Positions 57,201 to 64,000 of a DNA stretch of 64,000 nucleotides are shown in pieces. Origin of the DNA: Ananas comosus (Eukaryota; Streptophyta; Magnoliopsida; Poales; Bromeliaceae). The DNA lies in NCBI RefSeq assembly GCF_001540865.1, contig NC_033639.1, positions 6,916,304-6,980,303 on the forward strand, given 5' to 3'. The position numbers were made by a program, and so were the translations under genes. Position 1 is the stretch's first letter; the number at the start of each line of letters is the position of its first letter. The notes below the pieces were generated by a model that had not been told where the DNA came from, made no database searches, and saw only the letters and a program-made list of their open reading frames with translations.

Positions 57201-59124
57201 GTAATTTGAATACTTCTACACCGCTGAACTTAAAAACGTGCCACATCGGCCGTTAAAATAGTCATTTTTGAGATCTTTAGATCGCTTGGTAAATGATGTC
57301 AAAAAATTATAAAATTTGGTTTCTAGATAGTTCCAATAGAGTAGATTATACCTAACGGAGCCAATTGTCGAGTCGGATGTCCTATCATCGAAAACAACTT
57401 ACAAACACGGAGGTCTCCGTACTTTCGAAAGTACCGGAGACGTACTCAAGTGTTATATATGAATAACAAGAAGATACTGCTAGTTTTGGGGGGTCGGGGG
57501 TGGGGGGGAAGGAATATATGAAATGCATAGTATTTATTCAAATCATCTATGTGGAATTCATAGAAAAAATGTAATAAAACTGTATGGTAGAAAATGAAAT
57601 ACTGAGAAAGAGGCAGACTTTGATTGCACAAACTCATCAGTAACTTTAAAGTTTATTATATTCTGGAAATGGGATTTCTCTTTATCTCTACTAATTGCAC
57701 AAAAATCTTCTAGAAGGAAGAGAATGGCAGCTAAAGTCTTTGTTTTAGAAACCTTGACCTAAGCAAAATCAAGTACAGAGACTTGGGTTTAAATATCTTG
57801 ACCATTCTCACTCTTGGGTCGAAATAGAATTAATGTAATTTTAAAGTCGTAAATACTACCTATAGATGAAATAGAATAAGTATTTATGGGCAAAGAGAGA
57901 GAGATAGACCTTTGAAGCTATTGGAGCCAGAAGAAACAAAAAAGTACCTTGTTCCTGAATTGAAGAAGAGGAAGCTGTAGGTGTGTTTTAGGGTTTGAGA
58001 GTGGTGAGTAGTGAGAGAGAAGTATTTTGCAGGGTGGTGACTTTAGCGTGGGAAAGGGAAAAAATATTTTCGTTTTCCCGTGTGTCGCTCGCTCCACTTT
58101 TCATTTTCCACCTCTGCCAGGCGGAAAACGAAAGGGCATATTTTCCCTAAAATATGTAAAAGTAATTTTCGTTGAAAAATTTTTTACGCCGAGCCAAACG
58201 ACTGGAAAACTGTTTTTCAGCTGAAAAACTATTTCCGGCCTATTTTTACATGGAACCAAACACACCCTCATGGTCTGTGAGCTATTTTGATCTTCTTGGA
58301 GCAGTTATCTGTTTGTACTAGGAAAGATCCACCACCCTTTGTTTGCCTTGGGTGAATTCTGATCGAAAAATTGCGGTGGAAACCAATCTGAATGTAGACA
58401 CTTCAGTTTCATTTATAATGAGTTGAAAGAAGGCTTAAACACTTCAGTTTAGACTATAATGAGTTGGAAGAAGTCTTAGCTTTAGAATCCAAGTTAACCC
58501 AAATTAGCTTATGGAATCTAATGTCATTGCCTTGAGAATCTTTTTTTATTTTTTTATATTGTAATTTCATATCTTTAGTAGATGAAAATGATAGAAAATC
58601 AACTTTATTCTTTATAAAGACAGGACATCACTTTGATTCCTCAAAAATGTTGGAAAAATATGTCTTTACTATGACGACTGTTCTGTTTCTTTATGTTTAA
58701 TCTGATTGACTTGAAAAGTTCTAAGACCTTTTAACAAACAACCGAATCCAAATGGACAACAGAAACTGTAACCGAAACCGAAACGGAGATTTTCCGAACC
58801 ATTCTGCAAGCTATCCTGTCAATGGAAATAGCAGCAGTCATTTGGTGCCATTGCTACATTAATCGGCAATCACAGTTTAAGAAAATTGCTATGTTCATGA
58901 ATTTTCAGTTTGCTACGTAGAACTTGTTTGAAGCATGAATAGTGTTTTGAGTGCGTCTTCAGGATTTAAAGAAACTGGTTGCTTCATCTTCATTTCTTCT
59001 GACAGATTATATTGTTTATCAGGTCCAAAAGCACTTTGAGTGGCATTCACCTCCACAGCCTTACGATGCATTCCACATGGTAATGTATGAGCTTTGGTTA
59101 CGGCACCATGTTATCAAGTACTAA
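45246..59124 (+). CDS. Exostosin-family (GT47) glycosyltransferase, six exons
   Basis: Exons 45246-45377, 45460-45768, 46966-47252, 47924-48156, 48318-48475 and 59023-59124 are all bounded by GT-AG and keep phase, giving 406 residues. The N-terminus is short and Ser-rich, then a signal-anchor helix (about 18-38) and a Pro/Ser stem, so a type II Golgi membrane protein is expected. The exostosin domain spans about 82-375, with 'RFRVYVYPDGD' near its start, 'YWNRTLGADHFFVTCHDVG' in exon 3, and the nucleotide-sugar-binding region 'CPGGSQVNSARIADSIHYG' (299-317) in exon 4. GT47 enzymes transfer sugars from nucleotide donors onto xyloglucan, pectin, xylan or arabinan; the acceptor here cannot be assigned. 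The last intron (48476-59022, 10,547 bp) is full of transposons. The final exon encodes only 33 residues (VQKHF…VIKY), so intron retention would remove the conserved C-terminus. Confidence 0.92.
48890..49534. mobile_element. Small MULE in GT47 intron 5 (copy B)
   Basis: A perfect 9-bp target duplication TTTAAATTA lies at 48881-48889 and 49535-49543. Ends GGCTAAATTACATAAAAGCC and TTTTCTATAATTTAGCC belong to inverted repeats of about 110 bp. The core has two CTCGATCGGCCGCGATT units and a run of short GC-rich repeats (GGCGAGGCGGCGGAGGAG type, 49217-49370). Open frames in the core are artefacts. It is a sister of 10073-10683 and the best-preserved MULE in the window. Confidence 0.93.
50599..51058 (+). 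mobile_element. TRIM-type miniature LTR retrotransposon
   Basis: Two LTRs of about 155 bp (50599-50752 and 50904-51058) start TGTGACAC(C/T)CCAATAGT and share 'TTATTATTGCTAGCGG'. The first is followed by the primer binding site TGGTATCAGAGCC (50755-50767), which matches initiator tRNA-Met. A purine tract GAGGGGAGGGGAG lies before the second. The target duplication AGTAG is perfect (50594-50598; 51059-51063). The internal region of about 150 bp cannot code for retroelement proteins. Confidence 0.92.
51198..52090 (-). pseudogene. Myb/SANT-like gene of the Harbinger element (frameshifted)
   Basis: The minus-strand start region encodes a SANT/trihelix-like domain with 'NRLRTFKTKW'. One extra base near 51890 shifts the frame, after which 'SGASWDPVSKTISLSEGSY' continues. 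A GT-AG intron (51813-51728) leads to an acidic second exon ('DDQATGEFALDD', about 51640), and the C-terminal part ends at 51198. In PIF/Harbinger elements this second protein helps the transposase bind DNA and enter the nucleus. The shift makes it non-functional as written. Confidence 0.75.
52210..54330. repeat. ~1-kb tandem duplication with many 1-base indels
   Basis: Copy 1 (about 52238-53318) and copy 2 (about 53319-54327) share long blocks: AATATGACTTTCATTATATT at both starts, and 'ATAAAAGAAAGGCCACGTGG' with 'GGAACGGCATTTGG' at both ends. They differ mainly by single-base insertions, with copy 1 usually longer. The shared end has a TATA-like CCCATATAAAAG followed by CCACGTGG, so the unit could be a promoter or LTR piece. 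'TGACCCGCGCTTCACGGCGGG' precedes copy 1 only. Confidence 0.75.
54712..56120 (-). pseudogene. PIF/Harbinger transposase (DDE_4 type), frameshifted
   Basis: Exon 1 begins at 56120 and has the family's N-terminal pattern ('MIRMDRKSFYHLSKMIRE', 'LMMFLHTIGHNKKNRVI'), but shifts frame near 55790. A GT-AG intron (55620-55534) follows. Exon 2 opens with the first catalytic Asp in 'CTGAID', and the frame breaks directly after it by loss of one base. The same domain continues as 'TQNIMAVVRFDLIFSY' (about 55420), the second Asp in 'FLVDAGY' (about 55218) and the Glu in 'TTIERPFGILK' (about 55080). It ends in the conserved 'ALVLVCCILHNFII' helix. The protein would cut and paste Harbinger and Tourist-like DNA. 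As written it cannot be made whole. Confidence 0.85.
56908..57445. mobile_element. Foldback MITE inside the Harbinger element
   Basis: Ends 'GGCTCCTATGCTTTCGAAAG' and 'CTTTCGAAAGTACCGGAGAC'; the interior matches 8521-9006 ('GATCGGTTCCGTTAGACATG' and its complement further on). Both halves pair as an imperfect long hairpin. Confidence 0.72.
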
Positions 59125-60282
59125 GCCTGAGGTCACATACCACATCTTTTATGTCGTGGCTATTCTGCACCAAGATTGGAGACTGGATAAATAGACATTT
59201 TGGAAAGCTCATGCCGGCCTAGTCGACTGATTGTGTTCACTGTTTGATACATTTTGTCACGTCTCGAGAATTGGGCGGTTTACCCTAAGTAACAAAATCC
59301 AAAATTCGCCAACAATTAGCACTCCAATGTCGATCTTAGCTTCCTGAAGATACATCTTGCTTCATGTAATGGATCCATTAGTGTGAGAATGATGAGAAAA
59401 CAGTGTTTTTATGTTGAGAAGCTCTATTCTTTTCTTTTTCTCTTGACCTGGGAGTGCTTTTTTCTCCTTTCACAGCTTGAAACTATTTATTTTGTTCAAT
59501 GTAATTATTGGTTATCACTTTATTTAAGCTGATAGTTTCTCCTGTTGATGCTTATAAAGATTGATGCAAATGCACAGAGATTCAATTGTTATACTTGTAA
59601 AAACAGTTGATTAGGAGATCAATGAAGGGGTGAGTTCTATTTTGGTTCTCTCAGAGGCAAAGTAATAATGCTCCTTTTTTTTTTTCATAGAATAATCCAT
59701 GAATGTTTGCAAAATTCGCAAGAAAATGTGTTAGCTCTGATATGCATTCAAATATTACCATAGTTATCAATTATAGTTTTTAACTTTCTTACCCTAAAAA
59801 TGGAATGAAATCAGAAGAATACATAACATGTTTTAGTTCTATAATAATTATACACAGCATATTTATTCGTCGCAGTTTTCCTATGTTTACCGAATTTCAG
59901 AATACCAAAAGTTTTACCTGTCCAAAACTCCAAATTTATCTAATAATATATCAGAAAAAAAAAGCATGACATTTCGTTTGTAGGTAGTTAAATATTTTAA
60001 ATTATATTAATAGTATTGGTCATCGATTTGAATGTTCCAAAATTAAAATCAGAGTAGGTTGCAGTAAGTTTAAATAGTTTCTAAAATATATTTGTTTTGT
60101 ATGTACTGCCAATGTGATTCAATTTATGATATATAATACTGCCATTCTTATTTCTCTATGTGTATTTCTATGAATTACTTCATTGGATTATATACAATCT
60201 ATTAACTTATACTAAACCCCATAAACTTTAGTCCACCTGAGAGAATCATCAAAAATCAATAACAATATATAATTTGATAGTT
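59125..60282. other. GT47 downstream region, no gene recognised
   Basis: It begins with the probable GT47 3' UTR. The remainder is AT-rich with no transposon ends or coding frame that I could support. Confidence 0.55.
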
Positions 60283-60975
60283 TTTTCTTTACACATAGCG
60301 CCCTTTCCTTCCCTTTCTCTACAATAATATAATTTGACAATTTCTTCGTTACATGTAGTGCCCTTTCCTTTCCCTTCTCCACGTGGCCAATTCTCTCCTC
60401 TCCTTCCCATCTTAGACCTCTCTTCCTTTTTCCTTTTATTCTTCGTCTCACTCTCCCTCTCTTCCCCTCTTTTTACTGAGCCTCTCTCTTTTCCCTTCAT
60501 CTACTGTCTATCTGTCTCTCCCTTCTTTCTCCTCTCTTTCTTCTCACCCCGGATGCTCTTTCTCTCTTTCTTACCCCTGTCTCTTGCTCCTCTCTCTAGG
60601 TTGGTTGGCCGCTTTTCTCTCTCTAATTACTCTACTTGTGGATTGATATAGTTTCTTCTTTATACGTGGCGCCCTTTTCTTCCCCTTCTCCACATGGCCG
60701 CTTTTCCCCTCTCATCTCCATCTTAGATCTCTCTCTTTTCCCTTTTCCCTCTACTCTCTGTCTCTCTCTCTCTCTCTTCCCCTCTTCTTACTAAGCCCCT
60801 CTCTCTCTTCTCTCTATTGTTTGTCTGTCTTTCTCTCTCCCTTCTTTCTCATCTCTCTTCTCGCCCCGAATGCCTTTCTTCTCTTTTCTCTCAGTCTCTT
60901 GCTCATACTCTCTCTCTAGGGTGGTTGGCCACTTTTCTCCTTCCGATTTTTCTACTTTCGAATTGGACGGCCGCA
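60283..60975. repeat. Pyrimidine-rich tandem duplication, period ~311 bp
   Basis: Units start with 'TTTCTTC(G/T)TTA(C/T)A(C/T)GT(A/G)G' and share 'CCCTTCTCCAC(G/A)TGGCC' (60374 and 60685) and 'GGTTGGCC(G/A)C' near their ends (60604, 60922). A third partial unit begins near 60283. Composition is mostly C/T, so the long frames on the opposite strand (Lys/Glu/Arg-rich) are composition effects. Confidence 0.7.
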
Positions 60976-61074
60976 ATGTCGCTATGATTAGGTCTATTTA
61001 TTATTTTGCTTGAAATTGCTATAACCCTACCTAGCAAGGTAAGGTGGGTTGCAAGTAGCCTGTAGCCACTCCCT

Positions 61075-61078
<4 letters not shown>

Positions 61079-61118
<40 letters not shown>
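61079..61118. repeat. (CT)n microsatellite
   Basis: About 19 CT units after CCCTCTCTA. Confidence 0.9.
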
Positions 61119-61122
<4 letters not shown>

Positions 61123-61299
61123 GCTTCCCTCTTTACTCGCTCTGCCCGATTTGGTTGCATTGGCGGCCAATGTGATGGTCGCGATGGGGTGGCCTCCCTG
61201 TGATGCCCTTTGGTGATTCCTTCACTCCTAAACCTACTTTAGCCCAAAAGATTTTTCAAAATTTATGAAGATTATTTATTAGAAGAAATGCATGAAGAT

Positions 61300-62023
61300 T
61301 GTTGGAGATTTAGATCAAATGTATTATATTTGGTTTAGATTTGTAGTCATCTAAATTGGAGTTAAATCCTAATCTATTTGGGATTGGATATAATTTAGAT
61401 TTAATTTGGCATATATGAATTATAATTAGGAGTGTGATTCTAATCTAATTAGAATTAGACTCTAGTTAGGAGACAGGTATTATATATACATGCTACGGCC
61501 AAGTTAATGATGCAGCGACGAAATTAAGAAGCCATCCATTTATTAAGTCTACGTTGCTTGGTGGTCCGTACGGCTTGGGTGATCTCTTTGTGAAGCCATG
61601 CTTAATTAAGCTCTTAATTAAGTTCAAGCTCTTCATGCTTCTTTCGGGCTGGTGATCACGGCGGCTCAAATTAATTCATGCATGTTGGTGGTCCGTACCA
61701 ACAAGGAGCCGCGGCCGGTTAAAACAACATGCTAATTAATTAAGGATCGAAGCATGTTGTTGGTCTGTACGGATGGGTGAGAGAGAGGTCCTTCGTTTGG
61801 AGTTTCTTGTTGCGGCATTTCGGATCTAAATACGTTTTGATCTTTCGAGAGATCTTCTTTGTACTCTGTATTTTCGACATTAATAAAATATTTGCTTCGT
61901 CTTCGCCCGTGGACATAGGCCGTTGGCCGAACCACGTAAATATCGGTGTGTTCTTTTTTTATCTTTTCTTTTCTTGCATTAAATTATTTTCTGGATCTAT
62001 TTTTCGCCGTTTCGATTTTAACA
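61300..62023 (+). mobile_element. 5' LTR of a Ty1/copia retrotransposon, 724 bp
   Basis: TGTTGGAGATTTAGATCAAA … TCGATTTTAACA has TGTT…AACA ends and is followed after 3 bp by a primer binding site. A TATA-like TATTATATATACATG lies at about 61470. 'GGTGGTCCGTAC' occurs twice (61560, 61688). The 3' LTR lies beyond the window, so neither target duplication nor age can be read. Confidence 0.82.
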
Positions 62024-62026
62024 AAC

Positions 62027-62039
62027 TGGTATCGGAGCC
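62027..62039 (+). promoter_or_regulatory. Primer binding site (initiator tRNA-Met)
   Basis: TGGTATCGGAGCC differs at one base from the usual plant copia site TGGTATCAGAGCC. It starts minus-strand DNA synthesis. Confidence 0.85.
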
Positions 62040-62063
62040 TTTCTATTCCCTTTGAGGATTAAG

Positions 62064-64000
62064 ATGACGACGAAGTTCGAGATTCAGAAATTTGACCGGA
62101 CTAACAGTTTCGCATTATGGCAAGTCAAGATGCGTGCTATATTGACGCAGCAAGGATTGCAGAAGGCACTGTTCGGAAAAGAAAAGATGTCCGATTCGTT
62201 AACGGTAGAGCAGAAGGAGGAGATTGACGACAAAGCTCTTACGGCAATACAATTATGTTTATCCGATGAGGTATTGCGCGAGATCTTGGATGAAAAGACC
62301 GCTGCAGGATTTTGGCTTAAATTGGAGTCTCTCTACATGACGAAATCTCTCACCAACAAGTTATATTTGAAGCAACGTCTCTTCATGTTGCGCATGGCGG
62401 AAGGTACCTCTATTAAGTCGCATTTAGATGAATTTAATTCTATTATTATGGATCTCCGCTCGATAGACGTCAAAATCGAGGAGGAAGATGAAGCCCTTTT
62501 ATTATTATGTTCTTTACCGCCCTCTTATAAGAATTTTCGTGAGACTTTCTTGTTTGGACGAGATACTCTATGTCTCGATGATGTTAAATCCTCTTTACTT
62601 TCAAAAGAGAGAATTGACATGCAGATAAGCAACGAGACAGGTGGAGCTTCAGGACAAGGTTTGGTCGCTAGAGGGAGGTCTCGGGAGAAGGGTTCCGGTA
62701 ATAGAGGTACATCTAGATCAAAGTCAAAGCACAGGAATCTGATTTGTGGTTATTGTAAGAAGAAGGGTCACATAAAAGCTGATTGTTTCAAGTTGAAAAA
62801 TAAAGAGCAGCGGAAGAATAACGGTGATAAAAATCAAGGTCAGAAAAACACCAATACTGAAGCAGAAGCAAGTGTTGCAGCAGGAGAATCAGATAAAAAT
62901 GATATCGTCTTTACAGTTACGGATAAGACACGCAGACAGGATGAGTGGCTTATGGACTCCGCATGTTCTTTTCATATCTGTACACATAGAGAATGGTTCT
63001 CGACGTACATGCCTATTGAAGGTGGAGATGTATTGATGGGAAATCACTCTAAGTGCACAGTTATTGGAATTGGCACTGTTCGGGTACGAATGTTCGATGG
63101 AGTAGTGAGGACTATATCTGAGGTTCGGCATGTTCCGGATATGAGAAAAAATCTGATCTCATTGGGTACACTTGATACTAAAGGCTTTAAGTATTCTTCA
63201 GCTGATGGATTAATGAAGGTCGCTAAAGGGAATCTTGTAGTGATGAAGGCCAAGTTGTCCGACATGTTATATGTTCTACAGGGTTCCACTGTGACAGGTT
63301 CAGCAGCGGTGACTTCTTCTTCTATGTCAGATTCGGATAGCACCAGATTATGGCATATGCGACTGGGCCATATGAGTGAATATGGTATGATGAAGTTGGG
63401 CGAGAGAGGTTTACTTGGTAGTCAGAGTTTAGAAAAGTTGGACTTCTGCGAGCATTGTGTTCTTGGCAAACAAAAGAGAGTCAGCTTTAAGGCCGCAGTT
63501 CACCGAACAAAAGGTACTCTGGACTACATCCATTCTGATCTTTGGGGACCTTCTCGTACTCCTACTCATGGTGGTGCTAGATATATGTTGACTTTTATTG
63601 ACGACTATTCTCGTAAAGTGTGGGCGTTCTTTCTGAAAAGTAAGGATGAGGTGTTCAATTATTTCAAGCAGTGGAAGGTCATGATTGAGAAGCAAACTGA
63701 AAAGAAGATTAAGAGATTAAGGACCGACAACGGTTTGGAATTCTGTTCGTCAGAGTTTGAAGAATTCTGCAAGAAGGAAGGGATCGTTCGACATAAAACC
63801 GTTAGGCATACTCCACAGCAGAACGGGGTGGCCGAACGGATGAATAGAACTCTTTTGGAGAGGGCCCGTTGTATGCTCTCTAATGCTGGCTTAGCGAAGA
63901 GTTTCTGGGCAGAGGCGATCTCTACGGCATGCTATCTGGTGAATCGATCTCCACATTCAGCACTTGATTGCAAAACTCCGGAGGAGGTATGGTCTGGTAG
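62064..64000 (+). CDS. Ty1/copia gag-pol polyprotein, intact, cut by window end
   Basis: The frame opens at an ATG 25 bp after the primer binding site and has no stop to the window end (about 645 codons). Order: Gag (copia-type UBN2 domain), CCHC zinc knuckle CGYCKKKGHIKADC (62745-62786, residue 228 on), protease with 'WLMDSACSFHIC' (active Asp at residue 298; the motif is DSA where DSG/DTG is commoner), the zinc-binding GAG-pre-integrase domain ('RLWHMRLGH', 'CEHCVLGK'), and integrase core with D (codon at 63537, 'HSDLWGP'), D (63726, 'TDNG') and E (63834, 'NGVAERMNRT'). Protease before integrase and before the expected reverse transcriptase is copia order. The frame is uninterrupted, unlike the gypsy copy at 39.6 kb, so the element is probably young. 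Confidence 0.93.
   Translation, partial: MTTKFEIQKFDRTNSFALWQVKMRAILTQQGLQKALFGKEKMSDSLTVEQKEEIDDKALTAIQLCLSDEVLREILDEKTAAGFWLKLESLYMTKSLTNKLYLKQRLFMLRMAEGTSIKSHLDEFNSIIMDLRSIDVKIEEEDEALLLLCSLPPSYKNFRETFLFGRDTLCLDDVKSSLLSKERIDMQISNETGGASGQGLVARGRSREKGSGNRGTSRSKSKHRNLICGYCKKKGHIKADCFKLKNKEQRKNNGDKNQGQKNTNTEAEASVAAGESDKNDIVFTVTDKTRRQDEWLMDSACSFHICTHREWFSTYMPIEGGDVLMGNHSKCTVIGIGTVRVRMFDGVVRTISEVRHVPDMRKNLISLGTLDTKGFKYSSADGLMKVAKGNLVVMKAKLSDMLYVLQGSTVTGSAAVTSSSMSDSDSTRLWHMRLGHMSEYGMMKLGERGLLGSQSLEKLDFCEHCVLGKQKRVSFKAAVHRTKGTLDYIHSDLWGPSRTPTHGGARYMLTFIDDYSRKVWAFFLKSKDEVFNYFKQWKVMIEKQTEKKIKRLRTDNGLEFCSSEFEEFCKKEGIVRHKTVRHTPQQNGVAERMNRTLLERARCMLSNAGLAKSFWAEAISTACYLVNRSPHSALDCKTPEEVWSG

Larger units (their letters stand above)
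49934..58267 (-). mobile_element. PIF/Harbinger element, 8.3 kb, in GT47 intron 5
   Basis: Ends GGGGTGTGTTTGGTTCTATG and CATGGAACCAAACACACCC are inverted repeats with one mismatch and one extra G. Flanks are TCA on both sides (49931-49933; 58268-58270), the 3-bp duplication of this superfamily. Inside, on the minus strand, are the two genes typical of autonomous PIF/Harbinger elements: transposase (56120-54712) and a Myb/SANT-like protein (52090-51198). Both are damaged by frameshifts. A TRIM (50599-51058), a duplicated block (52210-54330) and a foldback MITE (56908-57445) account for the large size. It lies antisense to the host gene. Confidence 0.88.

Noticed and set aside
58027..58224. 65-codon plus-strand frame near the GT47 intron end
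   Set aside because: It lies in the subterminal region of the Harbinger element, whose TTTTCC/GGAAAA words produce it; no domain.

Overview
The window is plant nuclear DNA, most likely from a monocot. It has two intron-containing protein genes with GC-rich, Gly/Ser/Pro-coding first exons, set in AT-rich sequence packed with transposable elements: SINEs, MITEs, MULEs, hAT, PIF/Harbinger and Helitron elements, solo LTRs, gypsy and copia. A commelinid such as pineapple would fit the style of the repeats, but that is a guess. No tRNA, rRNA or CRISPR locus was found. Single N characters (1621, 7011, 8335, 12066, 14138, 19597, 23291, 28925) mark assembly joins, and several lie between two diverged copies of the same sequence.

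Layout. 1-1441: perfect 670-bp inverted repeat built of SINE and other repeat DNA. 1.6-13.3 kb: foldback MITEs, a 2.3-kb MULE with a GC-rich cargo (Pack-MULE-like), a small MULE, another MULE duplicated across an N, and SINEs. 14.1-21.1 kb: SINE, hAT MITE, and a duplicated segment in which one copy carries a 1.87-kb solo LTR and the other a Tourist-like MITE. 23.3-26.3 kb: gene 1, a two-exon LRR receptor-like kinase of the Arabidopsis At4g37250 type that lacks the catalytic Lys and Asp (predicted pseudokinase). 28-39 kb: MITEs, a Helitron, a hAT element containing a solo LTR, and a MULE containing both a second MULE and a solo LTR. 39.5-44.2 kb: decayed Ty3/gypsy element with a 3' LTR and no integrase. 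45.2-59.1 kb: gene 2, a six-exon GT47 exostosin-family glycosyltransferase. Its last intron is about 10.5 kb and holds a MULE and an 8.3-kb PIF/Harbinger element with its two typical genes, a nested TRIM and a foldback MITE. 60.3-61.1 kb: pyrimidine-rich tandem repeats. 61.3 kb to the end: a Ty1/copia element with 5' LTR, primer binding site and an uninterrupted gag-pol frame that leaves the window.

The two host genes are unrelated: one is predicted to signal at the plasma membrane, the other to build wall polysaccharide in the Golgi. The main story is the nested transposon history. Many insertions can be bounded to the base by target-site duplications (9 bp for MULEs, 8 bp for hAT, 5 bp for LTR elements, 3 bp for Harbinger), which gives a relative order of insertion.
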